64,000 bases of DNA from an uncultured Spirochaetia bacterium. Lineage in GTDB: Bacteria; Spirochaetota; Spirochaetia; CAKZLE01. The position numbers were made by a program, and so were the translations under genes. The stretch covers positions 44,339 to 108,338 of the forward strand of contig CAKZLE010000025.1 of the NCBI GenBank assembly GCA_937125225.1. The letters are read 5' to 3'. The notes beneath the pieces are model-generated. The model saw nothing but the letters and a program-made list of their open reading frames with translations, was not told where the DNA came from and did not search any database. Below are positions 1 to 7,797 of this stretch, piece after piece (positions within the stretch are counted from its first letter, which is position 1; each line of letters begins with the position of its first letter).

Positions 1-1
1 T

Positions 2-1756
2 GGAACATACCATAATGTTACAGGTCTTAATGATGATACAACCTACTATTTTAAAGTAAAGGCCTATAATACTACCGGTTATAGTTCATATTCTTCATCT
101 GCTAATGGTAAGACTCAACTTAAGCCTCTAGTGGCACCAACTGGGTTGGCACTTTCAAGTATTACAAATCAGAGCATGACTCTTTCTTGGACTCCTGTAA
201 GTGGAGCAACTTCCTACAAGATCTATAAATCAACAAGTTCTGGGAATTCTACTAGTTATTATACGAGTACCTCTTCAACTAGCAAATCAATTACTGGACT
301 AAATTCAGGGAGGACCTATTACTTCTGGGTTACAGGTGTTAGAAATAATGTTGAGGGTCTAAAAAGTTCTTCAAAATCTGGATTAACAAAACCAACATAC
401 CCCAGTGGGGTGTCTGTAGGCTCTGCCACTACTTCATCTCTAAGAATCTCATGGAATTCAGTTGCAGGAGCTAGTGGGTATAAAGTTTATAGATCAACTA
501 GTAGTAATGGGTCATATTCTTATATTGCGACAACTTCTTCTACATCATATACCAATATTGGTTTAACAGCGGGTAAAAAGTATTATTACAAGGTTCAAGC
601 ATATAATAATACAGGTAGTAGTAGTTATAGTAGCTATTCTTATGATTGGACTAAAGATGCAATTTATACAATTTTTGCATCATCAGGCTCGGGAGGGAGT
701 ATTTCTCCTAATGGTGAAATTTCAGTCTCTCAAGGTGGAAGTAAAACATTTTATATCTCACCCTCATCTGGTTATTCAATATCTAATGTAACTGTGGATG
801 GTGGGAATAAAGGCTCTATCAGTAGTTATACATTCTCAAATGTTTCTTCTAATCATACTATTTCTGCAACCTTTACACCAATAACTTATCGTATAACGGC
901 TTCTTCTGGTACAGGGGGAAGTATATCTCCTAGTGGCAACGTGACAGTAACACGAGGATATTCAAAAACTTTTAGCATTTCTCCAAGCTCTGGTTATTCA
1001 ATATCAAAAGTATATGTTGATGGTTATAATCAAGGTGCTATTAGTAGTTATCGGTTTAGTAATGTAACGACAAACCATACAATATCAGCTGAGTTTGTCA
1101 GTATTAAGGTAGATACTGAAGCAAAAGATGTTACGATGTATATACCATCTGGAAATCCTCGAAATGACAATCCCACATACTTAAACTATACGTTGAAAAA
1201 TAATGGTCCAGCCACTCTATCATCAGATCAATATAAAATAGATGTTTACTTATCAACAAATAGAACTATTACATCATCTGATACTCACGTTGGTAATAAT
1301 CTGATAAATCTAAGTATGTATTCAGGAAGAACAAATTCTTATTCAGCAACGAATAATGGATTGAGTTATTTGAAGATTCCTTCAAATATGGTCGAGGGTG
1401 ATTATTATGTAGGATTGCATCTGACTCCAATGAGTGGATCCCCCCAAGAAATATCAGATTCAAATAATTGGGTTGATGGGAACAAAATCACGATTCCTTT
1501 AGAATTTGTGTTAAAGAATCAATCATCTCATAGTATTGATGTTTTAAAATTCCGAAAGTCAGGGACATCCTCTTGGGGACCTGATATTCTTTCCACACAT
1601 ACGACTCCGGGAATGACACGCTATCACAATTTAGATCTAGATAATAATGATTATTTTGATATCTGGGTAGAAGATACAAATTACGGTGTCTATTGGTATG
1701 TTACCAATAGGAAAATTGGGGGTTATTCGAAATATACATTTACAATCTCTGATTAA
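2..1756 (+). CDS. Surface/secreted multi-domain protein (FN3, InlB-type repeats, CARDB-like), 5' end outside window
   Basis: The frame is open from base 2, so the gene starts upstream of the window; the first ATG or GTG in view is not the real start. In order it shows the end of one fibronectin type III domain (to about 120), two more FN3 domains (about 135-390 and 400-655, each ending in a TYYFWV or KYYYKV strand), and two copies of a glycine/serine-rich repeat with GGSISPxGxxxV and SGYSI motifs (about 665-880 and 890-1100) like the divergent InlB B-repeat. A CARDB-like Ig fold follows (about 1110-1495), then a small C-terminal domain with WGPDILSTHT and YFDIWVED. Composition is rich in Ser, Thr, Tyr and Gly and visibly more AT-rich than the genes from 2.1 kb onward. 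Function is unknown; adhesion or carbohydrate contact is an inference from the domains. No membrane anchor is visible in the part seen. Confidence 0.85.
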   Translation, partial: GTYHNVTGLNDDTTYYFKVKAYNTTGYSSYSSSANGKTQLKPLVAPTGLALSSITNQSMTLSWTPVSGATSYKIYKSTSSGNSTSYYTSTSSTSKSITGLNSGRTYYFWVTGVRNNVEGLKSSSKSGLTKPTYPSGVSVGSATTSSLRISWNSVAGASGYKVYRSTSSNGSYSYIATTSSTSYTNIGLTAGKKYYYKVQAYNNTGSSSYSSYSYDWTKDAIYTIFASSGSGGSISPNGEISVSQGGSKTFYISPSSGYSISNVTVDGGNKGSISSYTFSNVSSNHTISATFTPITYRITASSGTGGSISPSGNVTVTRGYSKTFSISPSSGYSISKVYVDGYNQGAISSYRFSNVTTNHTISAEFVSIKVDTEAKDVTMYIPSGNPRNDNPTYLNYTLKNNGPATLSSDQYKIDVYLSTNRTITSSDTHVGNNLINLSMYSGRTNSYSATNNGLSYLKIPSNMVEGDYYVGLHLTPMSGSPQEISDSNNWVDGNKITIPLEFVLKNQSSHSIDVLKFRKSGTSSWGPDILSTHTTPGMTRYHNLDLDNNDYFDIWVEDTNYGVYWYVTNRKIGGYSKYTFTISD

Positions 1757-1759
1757 TTT

Positions 1760-1804
1760 ATGATGGTAGTAAGGGTGTTTTTACCTTTACTACCATCATT
1801 TTTA
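1760..1804 (+). terminator. Rho-independent terminator of the surface-protein gene
   Basis: A 17-bp stem (1760-1776 pairs with 1783-1799, one G-U pair) with a six-base loop is followed by a short T run. It begins four bases after the stop codon, so it closes the upstream gene. Confidence 0.85.
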
Positions 1805-2099
1805 CTGCTTAATAAAAATGGTGATTCCATAAAAGAGTACGGTATAAATTTACTGATTAAAGTTGAAAAACTGATGATGAGAGACATACTTTCGGAATCT
1901 ATTTCTAGAGTCCTTCCTAGAATATATTCTAGTATTTTTTTCTATGTGTTTAAGACCTATTAGATTATTCTGATGAAGAGGTGTGGTTTTTAATAATCAG
2001 TAAAAACTCTGATTGATACAGTATTCAGGAAAATTCAACGTTAAGTGTTCTTAAGAGAAAATTCAATGTGAGAGTATGAACGGAATGAACAGTGCTAGG
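1805..2099. other. AT-rich intergenic stretch without a convincing gene
   Basis: About 300 bases between the terminator and the yhcH-like gene. It holds a small inverted repeat (AATCAG/CTGATT near 1994-2013) and an imperfect direct repeat, GAAAATTCAAYGT, at 2029 and 2057 (28 bases apart). No credible start/RBS pair was found; short frames here overlap the terminator. Confidence 0.5.
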
Positions 2100-2555
2100 T
2101 CACATCCTAATCTTCAGGACTGCCTTTTTAACAGAGTTCTCGGTACCGGTAACCAAATTACCACAAGGAAGGTGTGCCTCTCCTGGAAAGAGAATAACAA
2201 ATTGATCTTTTCTTAACTCCAAACTCTTACAGGTCTGCAACTCATGGAACTCAATATCATTTTCAGGAGAGTAGGTGTTACCCTTAGGGAGAAGCTCTTC
2301 AAGGTAGCCAAAACTTTCGGCCCCCTCAATCATGTATTGTAAGTCTATATAGACTCTATGAGTCTCAGGAGCGATCTCAAAGAGTTCTCTCGTCTGATAG
2401 GACTGGATAATAAGAAATATATCATCTCCACAGATTGGATATTTTCCACAAGCTATAGCACCGAGGTCATGACTCTCAAGAGCCTTGAACGCCTGTTCGA
2501 ATCGATGATGGCAGGGGATGAATTGCATAAGTTCATCCTTAGATCCAGTTATCAT
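2100..2555 (-). CDS. YhcH/YjgK/YiaL family protein (NanQ-like sugar anomerase candidate)
   Basis: A 151-residue cupin-like protein of the YhcH/YjgK/YiaL family. The family signature residues are visible: HRVYIDLQYMIEGAE in the middle and FPGEAHLPCG near the end, followed by a KKAVLKI strand, which is how these proteins finish. E. coli YhcH (NanQ) is associated with sialic acid use and acts on the anomeric form of free N-acetylneuraminate; relatives sit beside other sugar pathways. Start: an AAGGA sequence lies nine bases before the ATG. It is the last gene of the TRAP/aldolase group but lies beyond an internal terminator (2601-2630), so it may be expressed at a lower level or from its own promoter. 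The family is clear; the exact sugar is inferred. Confidence 0.85.
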   Translation of the reverse strand: MITGSKDELMQFIPCHHRFEQAFKALESHDLGAIACGKYPICGDDIFLIIQSYQTRELFEIAPETHRVYIDLQYMIEGAESFGYLEELLPKGNTYSPENDIEFHELQTCKSLELRKDQFVILFPGEAHLPCGNLVTGTENSVKKAVLKIRM

Positions 2556-2600
2556 ATTGGTAGGTCCTTATACGAATTTTATTTGAAATTGAAGAAAAAG

Positions 2601-2630
2601 ATAGCAGAGACTATTACAGACCTCTGCTAT
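2601..2630 (-). terminator. Stem-loop terminator between the aldolase and yhcH-like genes
   Basis: ATAGCAGAG (2601-2609) pairs with CTCTGCTAT (2622-2630). On the minus strand it is followed by CTTTTTCTTC, a good U-rich tail. It lies 17 bases beyond the aldolase stop codon, so most transcripts may end here with read-through into the yhcH-like gene. Confidence 0.7.
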
Positions 2631-2646
2631 GTTTTCTTATATTACC

Positions 2647-3582
2647 CTAGGAAGAGAATCGAGTTGACATCTGTTGAGATATCGCATGAAACTGATCGAT
2701 CTCCATCTTCTGGGATGCTGTCATAGTTCTGAGACGTGCATCACTTCTTCTGCTTATAAGATTAGTGAACACACCCTCTTTGATCAAAGAGTAGCGTGCG
2801 TTAGCAGGATAGAATTGATTCTCTATAGTTGAAGCTACTCCAAGGTAGTCCTGAAGTGCTTCTGCCTCAACTCCCATCTCCTTCCAATCATGACAGAGTC
2901 TGTGATAAAGGTCACTGTGGAAGTTAGTCATTATCCCACTATAGCCTGCATACCCAGCTTTTAAGCTGAGAAGTAGGGTAGCTGCATTTGCATTGAAGAA
3001 CTTGAGAACTGAATCTTTTGCGAGCGTTGCTCTTTCTTCGATCATTGTAGGATCACAACAGGTATCTTTGATGAACTCGAAACGTCCTGTTTGGATAAGT
3101 TCTTTCACAAGGTCCGAAGAGATGATGCGTTTGTAGGGGTAGGGACATTCATAGAAGCCTAAGGGCAGGTCTTTGGGAAGTGCCTTCATGAGCTTGTGGA
3201 GATTCTTCAACCAAACTGAATCATCTTCTGAAATGCTTGCAAGTCTATTACTCACGAGAACAAGAGCATCAGCACCAGCTTCAGCCATCGCTGTGAGGTC
3301 ATCTATTTGCCCCTCAATCGTATCACTCACATGACCTGAGGCCATGACAGGATAACGTCCGTCTGTGATTCGGACAGTCTCCTTACATAAAGAGAATCGT
3401 TCTTCTCTGCTGAGTTCGAACATAGCACTTGACTGACAAACAGCGAAAAGGCCATCGATACCTCGATCTATATACCAATCAATCAGTCGTTCAAGAGCTT
3501 CATAGTCAATACTCAGGTCGGTATTAAAAGGAGTCAGCATCGTTGGGTAAACACCCGAAGTAATTTCTTTAATCATTTTCAT
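2647..3582 (-). CDS. DapA/NanA family aldolase (N-acetylneuraminate lyase-like)
   Basis: A 311-residue class I (Schiff-base) aldolase of the dihydrodipicolinate synthase/N-acetylneuraminate lyase superfamily, near the usual 290-310 length. It begins with the family's GVYPTMLTPF strand. It has the GLFAVCQSSAMFEL segment corresponding to the substrate-carboxylate loop, a YECPYPYKR segment holding the conserved Tyr, and the Schiff-base Lys in FEFIKDTCCDP. Association with dctPQM and a YhcH/NanQ-like gene points to sialic acid or a related keto-sugar acid, but the CPYP motif is not the classic NanA sequence, so the substrate remains open. The Met codon at 3576 is better spaced from the AGGA than the first Met at 3582, so the protein may start two residues later. 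Confidence 0.8.
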   Translation of the reverse strand: MKMIKEITSGVYPTMLTPFNTDLSIDYEALERLIDWYIDRGIDGLFAVCQSSAMFELSREERFSLCKETVRITDGRYPVMASGHVSDTIEGQIDDLTAMAEAGADALVLVSNRLASISEDDSVWLKNLHKLMKALPKDLPLGFYECPYPYKRIISSDLVKELIQTGRFEFIKDTCCDPTMIEERATLAKDSVLKFFNANAATLLLSLKAGYAGYSGIMTNFHSDLYHRLCHDWKEMGVEAEALQDYLGVASTIENQFYPANARYSLIKEGVFTNLISRRSDARLRTMTASQKMEIDQFHAISQQMSTRFSS

Positions 3583-3597
3583 ATTCCTGTTAATAAT

Positions 3598-4893
3598 CTA
3601 CATTCCCAAAAGGGAAGGGACGAATGTAACGAGTTGTGGGAAATAGGTTACACAAAAGAGTACACCGAAGAGCACGAGGAGCATAGGGAGGATCTCCCGT
3701 ATGACCTCCTTCAACGGCGTCTTCGAAATACCAGAAACGACGAATAGGAGCATACCAAATGGTGGGGTTGAAAGCCCGATCATCATGTTAAGTGTGATCA
3801 TGACACCAAAGTGTACAAGATCGATCCCTAGGGAGTTCACCAAGGGAAGCACTATGGGAATGAACACAAGAGTGATACACATCGTATCAATGAACATCCC
3901 AAGAATGATGAATACGATATTGATCAGAAGTAATAGAACATATCTATTCTGAGTAACTGTAAGTAACCAGTTTGCTACCAAGTCTGGTATATGTTCGATC
4001 GCTACTATATAGGAGAAGGCATATGCAGTCCCCACTAACAGAGAGAGCGTCCCCGTAGTCTTCACAGTCCTCAGGACTACACCTGCAAGATCTTTAAAAC
4101 CCATAGCTCTGTAGACAAAGATGGATATGATGATGGCATAAAGAGCAGCTAGTGCTCCAGCTTCTGTAGGGGTGACAATCCCAGAGTAGATACCTCCGAG
4201 AAGGACCACAATAGAAAGAAGTGCAGGAAAAGCTTTAAGGGTTATTGCTAGTGTATCCCGAAGGGCAAGTTTTTCACCTCTAGGGTAATTTCTGATTCTC
4301 GCAATGACAGCTATATACCCCATGAGTGCGATCCCAACAAGTAGTCCAGGAACCATACCACCCATAAACAGAGCACCGATAGAAGCTCCAGAGAGCATCG
4401 AATAGAAGATCATAGGGATACTAGGGGGAAAGATCGGACCAATCGTTGCAGATGCCGCAGTTATTGCACTGCTGAAGCCTCTCTCATACCCATGGTCATT
4501 CATCGCTTTGATCTCCATCATTCCAAGACCTGATGCATCTGCTAAAGCAGATCCAGTCATTCCGGAGAAGATGATGGAGGCAACAACATTCACGTGACCA
4601 AGAGCACCTCGTTTTCTTCCAACAAGGGCGTTTGCAAAGCTGAAGATCATATCAGTGACCTTGCCACTATTCATGACCTCTGCCATGAAAACAAACAAGG
4701 GTACTGCTATGAGCACGAATTTCGAGTTCATATTTGTCAAGAATTGTGAAGCGGCCATACTCAGATCAGCCGCAGGGCTTTGAGCTATAGCAAAATAGAA
4801 TAAAGAAGCCATCAACATTCCAGGGGCTATAGGTATACGAATAAGGAAGATGAGTATGAAACAGATGAGAAATACTAAAAGGGCAAGATTCAT
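3598..4893 (-). CDS. TRAP transporter large permease (DctM family)
   Basis: A 431-residue, highly hydrophobic protein with the DctM/TRAP large-subunit pattern: FLIRIPIAPGMLMAS at the N-terminus, the conserved FSGMTGSALADASGLG segment, then ASATIGPIFPPSIPMI, and a C-terminal STPPFGMLLFVVSGI helix. Large TRAP subunits form the substrate-translocating inner-membrane channel and use a sodium or proton gradient. The start codon overlaps the small-permease stop by four bases (ATGA), with AAAAGGAG eight bases upstream, so the two are translationally coupled. A DctP, DctQ, DctM order followed by an aldolase is typical of TRAP systems for acidic sugars. Family certain, substrate inferred. Confidence 0.95.
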   Translation of the reverse strand: MNLALLVFLICFILIFLIRIPIAPGMLMASLFYFAIAQSPAADLSMAASQFLTNMNSKFVLIAVPLFVFMAEVMNSGKVTDMIFSFANALVGRKRGALGHVNVVASIIFSGMTGSALADASGLGMMEIKAMNDHGYERGFSSAITAASATIGPIFPPSIPMIFYSMLSGASIGALFMGGMVPGLLVGIALMGYIAVIARIRNYPRGEKLALRDTLAITLKAFPALLSIVVLLGGIYSGIVTPTEAGALAALYAIIISIFVYRAMGFKDLAGVVLRTVKTTGTLSLLVGTAYAFSYIVAIEHIPDLVANWLLTVTQNRYVLLLLINIVFIILGMFIDTMCITLVFIPIVLPLVNSLGIDLVHFGVMITLNMMIGLSTPPFGMLLFVVSGISKTPLKEVIREILPMLLVLFGVLFCVTYFPQLVTFVPSLLGM

Positions 4894-5384
4894 ACTGATT
4901 CTCCTTTTCTTAAAGACTGAACATCCCTTACGATATCGATAAGATATCGGGCTATCATGAATACTAGGAATATGACAAATGGTAAGAATACTAGATCCAT
5001 AGGGATCTTTAGAACATTTGATTTCTTATAACCCATAAAAAGGACATATTTCCAAGAGGGAACCAATCCGATGGAAAAGGCGATCACTAGTAGGGAATTC
5101 CCCACGATTCTCATCCATGTTTGGGTTAAGGGTTTCACTGCGTCATATACTAGTGTGAACACAACATGTGAATTATCTCTCTTTGCATAGATACCACCGA
5201 GAAGTGCTGTCCATATAAAGCAGATAAGGGAAAGTTCTAGGGTCCAGGTAAGTGGCTTTAGGAAATACCTAAAGAAGATCCCCAGGATGAAGACTAGGAA
5301 TAGGGATACAAAGGCAACAAAGGGGATGTAGACTTCAACTGTATCAACAAGAAACTTCCCTAATCGTCTTAATTTAGCAATCAT
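4890..5384 (-). CDS. TRAP transporter small permease (DctQ family)
   Basis: A 164-residue membrane protein with four predicted helices (about residues 18-38, 45-68, 90-110 and 128-148) and the DctQ-typical RYFLKPLTWTLELS and WTALLGGIYAKRDNSHVVF segments. The small subunit scaffolds the large permease and helps dock the binding protein. It lies 59 bases after the binding-protein gene, separated by a strong stem-loop, and overlaps the large permease by four bases. Confidence 0.93.
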   Translation of the reverse strand: MIAKLRRLGKFLVDTVEVYIPFVAFVSLFLVFILGIFFRYFLKPLTWTLELSLICFIWTALLGGIYAKRDNSHVVFTLVYDAVKPLTQTWMRIVGNSLLVIAFSIGLVPSWKYVLFMGYKKSNVLKIPMDLVFLPFVIFLVFMIARYLIDIVRDVQSLRKGESV

Positions 5385-5406
5385 ATAAACACCTCAATAA
5401 AAGAAA

Positions 5407-5430
5407 TCCCGGCAAGGTCTCTTGCCGGGA
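5407..5430 (-). terminator. Intra-operon stem-loop after the TRAP binding-protein gene
   Basis: A perfect 10-bp stem (5407-5416 with 5421-5430; TCCCGGCAAG/CTTGCCGGGA) with a four-base loop, followed on the minus strand by ATTTCTTTTATTG. The position between binding-protein and permease genes suggests partial termination or protection of the upstream mRNA end. Confidence 0.75.
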
Positions 5431-5443
5431 TAATCATATATGA

Positions 5444-6460
5444 CTATTTTGCCATATTCTGGACTTTTTCGTAAAGGTCCCAATCCCATTCTGCAGAGAT
5501 CTCAGGGCTATCTACCATGTATGAGTTCTTTGCATATTCGACAAATGCTGGAACATCTGGATCTTCGATGACAACCATGCCTTCTCCCTTGAAGAAATCA
5601 AGGATTCCTGCTTCAGTCTCAAGGTTCTGTGCATCACAATAAGCTCTTGACTTATCGACAGCTGAAAGAACCCATGCCTGCTGCTGTTCGGTGAGTGACT
5701 GCCATTTAGCTTCGTTCATAGTAGGCCAGGTTGAGTCAACAACGTGGTTTGTGAGAACGATGTATTTTGTTACTTCAAAGAACTTAGCATTCTTATCAGT
5801 TCCTAATGGGTTGTCCTGGCCTTCGACTGCACCAGTCTTTAGTCCCATATAGACCTCATTGAAAGCCATAGGAGTAGGATTTCCACCAAGAGCCTTTCCT
5901 AATGCGATCCATGATGGACTTCCTGGAGTTCTGAGTTTTACACCCGCCATATCTGCAGGAGTTCGAACAGGACCAACCTTTTCTACAAGGTTAAGCTGTC
6001 GTGTTCCAAGGTAATATGCACCAAGAGGTCTGATTCCCTGTGAGTCTACTACGTCCTGAAATACTTGTTCGCCAATCTCACCATTGAATACTGATGTCAT
6101 GTGTTCATACCCTTGGAAGGTATATACAGCAGAGAACATTGATAGGTAAGGAACGAACTCAGCAAGCCATGGAGCACTAGTATAGACCATGTCTACGGTT
6201 CCCTGACGAACTGCTGCCTGTTCACCTTCCTGTGAATACAGCTGACCTGAATGGTATACATTCACTTTCATTGATCCACCTGAGAGACTCTCAAGCTCAT
6301 CTTTGAATACGGTCATTGCTTCGGTGTGAGCATCCCCTGGTACACTAACTGATGAGAAGTTGATCTCTACTACTTTTTCTAGGTCTTCTGCCTGTCCTGC
6401 AGCAAATACGAAAGTTGCTGAGAGAAGACAAACGAGCACGATTGATACTAATTTTTTCAT
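5444..6460 (-). CDS. TRAP transporter substrate-binding protein (DctP family)
   Basis: A 338-residue periplasmic binding protein with an N-terminal signal peptide (basic MKK, hydrophobic core, cleavage likely after VFA before AGQAED; no lipobox Cys). DctP-type landmarks are VKLRTPGSPSWIALGKALGG, with the Arg that binds the substrate carboxylate, and TPMAFNEVYMGLKTGAVEGQ, the signature strand and helix of the family. It captures an organic or sugar acid for the DctQM permease. It is the first gene of the operon and sits under a strong promoter covered by a palindromic operator (6514-6543). Context with a NanA-like aldolase makes sialic acid one candidate; other aldonic or keto acids are equally possible from sequence alone. 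Confidence 0.93.
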   Translation of the reverse strand: MKKLVSIVLVCLLSATFVFAAGQAEDLEKVVEINFSSVSVPGDAHTEAMTVFKDELESLSGGSMKVNVYHSGQLYSQEGEQAAVRQGTVDMVYTSAPWLAEFVPYLSMFSAVYTFQGYEHMTSVFNGEIGEQVFQDVVDSQGIRPLGAYYLGTRQLNLVEKVGPVRTPADMAGVKLRTPGSPSWIALGKALGGNPTPMAFNEVYMGLKTGAVEGQDNPLGTDKNAKFFEVTKYIVLTNHVVDSTWPTMNEAKWQSLTEQQQAWVLSAVDKSRAYCDAQNLETEAGILDFFKGEGMVVIEDPDVPAFVEYAKNSYMVDSPEISAEWDWDLYEKVQNMAK

Positions 6461-6513
6461 GATGACTCCTTTTTGTGGTCAGGTACTCCTCTATTGAACT
6501 ACCTGTTGCGCTG

Positions 6514-6543
6514 ATTATATGTTGACTTATGACATAAGTCAAC
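6514..6543 (-). promoter_or_regulatory. Promoter of the TRAP operon overlapped by a perfect palindromic operator
   Basis: On the minus strand TTGACT (6542-6537) and TATAAT (6519-6514) are separated by exactly 17 bases. The -35 box and spacer coincide with a 23-base palindrome (6521-6543; 11-base perfect arms GTTGACTTATG/CATAAGTCAAC around one central base). This is a textbook arrangement for repression by the divergently encoded GntR-type regulator. Confidence 0.8.
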
Positions 6544-6559
6544 AATAAAGTAGTTATTC

Positions 6560-6587
6560 TTGACATATGTCGATAGTTGGTTACAAT
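6560..6587 (+). promoter_or_regulatory. Promoter of the GntR-type regulator with an overlapping operator
   Basis: TTGACA (6560-6565), 16 bases, TACAAT (6582-6587). The -35 box overlaps the perfect palindrome GACATATGTC (6562-6571). That sequence differs by one base from GACATAAGTC inside the neighbouring operator, suggesting autoregulation by the same protein. Confidence 0.7.
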
Positions 6588-6616
6588 GGAGAAAGACCAA
6601 AAAAAAGAGATGAGAT

Positions 6617-7333
6617 ATGTTAAAGAATATTGCTCCCCTGAAAAAAGTAAAGATAACTGATGAGGTCACTGAAGCACTCGAACATATTATCATTGATAAT
6701 GACCTTAAAGCGGGAGATAAGCTTCCCTCACAGGCTGAGATCTCGGAGAAATTGCAGGTCGGTACAAGATCTGTACGAGAGGCAATACGTTCTCTGGAAT
6801 CAAGGGGTATGGTAGAGACTATCCAAGGTAAGGGAGTCTTCATAAAAGAGACTAATCTTGATTCCTTTCTCGAGACTCTCATGAGTTCAGTAGTCTTTCT
6901 CTTTCATGAACAAAAAGACCTCATCATGGATTTGACCCATACGAGAAGGATCATCGAGTCCCAAGCAATCTATGATATTGCAAAGATCACCCCTAAAGGA
7001 TTCATCACACGTTTTGCAGAAATCATAGAAGAGCTGGATATCAAAGCCGCAGAGAAGGATATGGAGGCCTATAACCTCCTAGATTTTGAACTGCATAAAG
7101 CTATCATCGATGCCACGAACAATAAGATACTCGTCTCGTTATATAAGCATCTTACATCCTTACTCATTAGGACTTTCTCAAAGACCGGATATGCTCAAGG
7201 ATCTCTTGAAACGAGCATCGAAGACCACCATGCGATGTTAGAGGCGATCCTATCTCATGATGCAGATTCTGCTAAAAGTGTTATGGAGAATCATATTGAT
7301 ATGACTCTCACTAAAGTTGAGAACCTATTCTAA
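6617..7333 (+). CDS. GntR-family transcriptional regulator, FadR/FCD subfamily
   Basis: A 238-residue regulator. Residues about 8-75 form the GntR winged helix-turn-helix (LKAGDKLPSQAEISEKLQVG, then TRSVREAIRSLESRGMVE, the family hallmark). The C-terminal part (about 90-230) is an FCD all-helical effector domain with a metal or acid ligand pattern (DFELHKAIIDATNN and a later EDHHAMLEAILSHD, ending ENHIDMTL). It is transcribed away from the TRAP operon, and two related palindromes lie between them, so it most likely represses both units and responds to the transported acid or a breakdown product. NanR of E. coli is in the same subfamily, but orthology cannot be claimed from this sequence. Confidence 0.92.
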   Translation: MLKNIAPLKKVKITDEVTEALEHIIIDNDLKAGDKLPSQAEISEKLQVGTRSVREAIRSLESRGMVETIQGKGVFIKETNLDSFLETLMSSVVFLFHEQKDLIMDLTHTRRIIESQAIYDIAKITPKGFITRFAEIIEELDIKAAEKDMEAYNLLDFELHKAIIDATNNKILVSLYKHLTSLLIRTFSKTGYAQGSLETSIEDHHAMLEAILSHDADSAKSVMENHIDMTLTKVENLF

Positions 7334-7797
7334 TACTCGGTCTGACCTGTATCCATTCATTCCCTTTATACGTATATGTATGAGAGTTTTTATGTAACCC
7401 CTTTTTTCTACTAACAGCTGAAAACTCCTCTCTATTGCCTTGAGTGGAAAAACCTCACATTCACCAAGAAAAAAAGAATACTGGTATTAACATAATCTCA
7501 TAAAAAAATGTGTATCATGTGAATGAGTTAGAAAGAGACTCTGATTCTGATACTTTATGACCCATCCTTATCCCCCTGTCTAATAACTCATCTCCTGTTG
7601 TACTCCAGATTATCTCATTAAATATGAGTAAATTATTCAGAAATATCTTAGAGGAAAAGATAAATCATGCTATCATAGAGGATAAGCTATTCTTTAGCTT
7701 AACAAGATCTCGTTAGTGGTCGGAAACTATGGAATACCTCGTATCATAAAACAGTTCCAGTAACATGAGCCATATCGCATTGAAGTAGGAGAGGTAG
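7334..7797. other. 464-base intergenic region, no gene recognised
   Basis: AT-rich DNA between the regulator and the RCC1-like gene. A small stem-loop TAAGCTA/TAGCTTA lies near 7682-7700. The downstream gene has an AGGAGAG ribosome site just before its ATG, so part of this region must be its promoter and leader, but no convincing -35/-10 pair stands out. Confidence 0.45.

Noticed and set aside
1760..1963. Short 67-codon frame after the first gene
   Set aside because: It starts inside the terminator stem and has no ribosome site or family resemblance.
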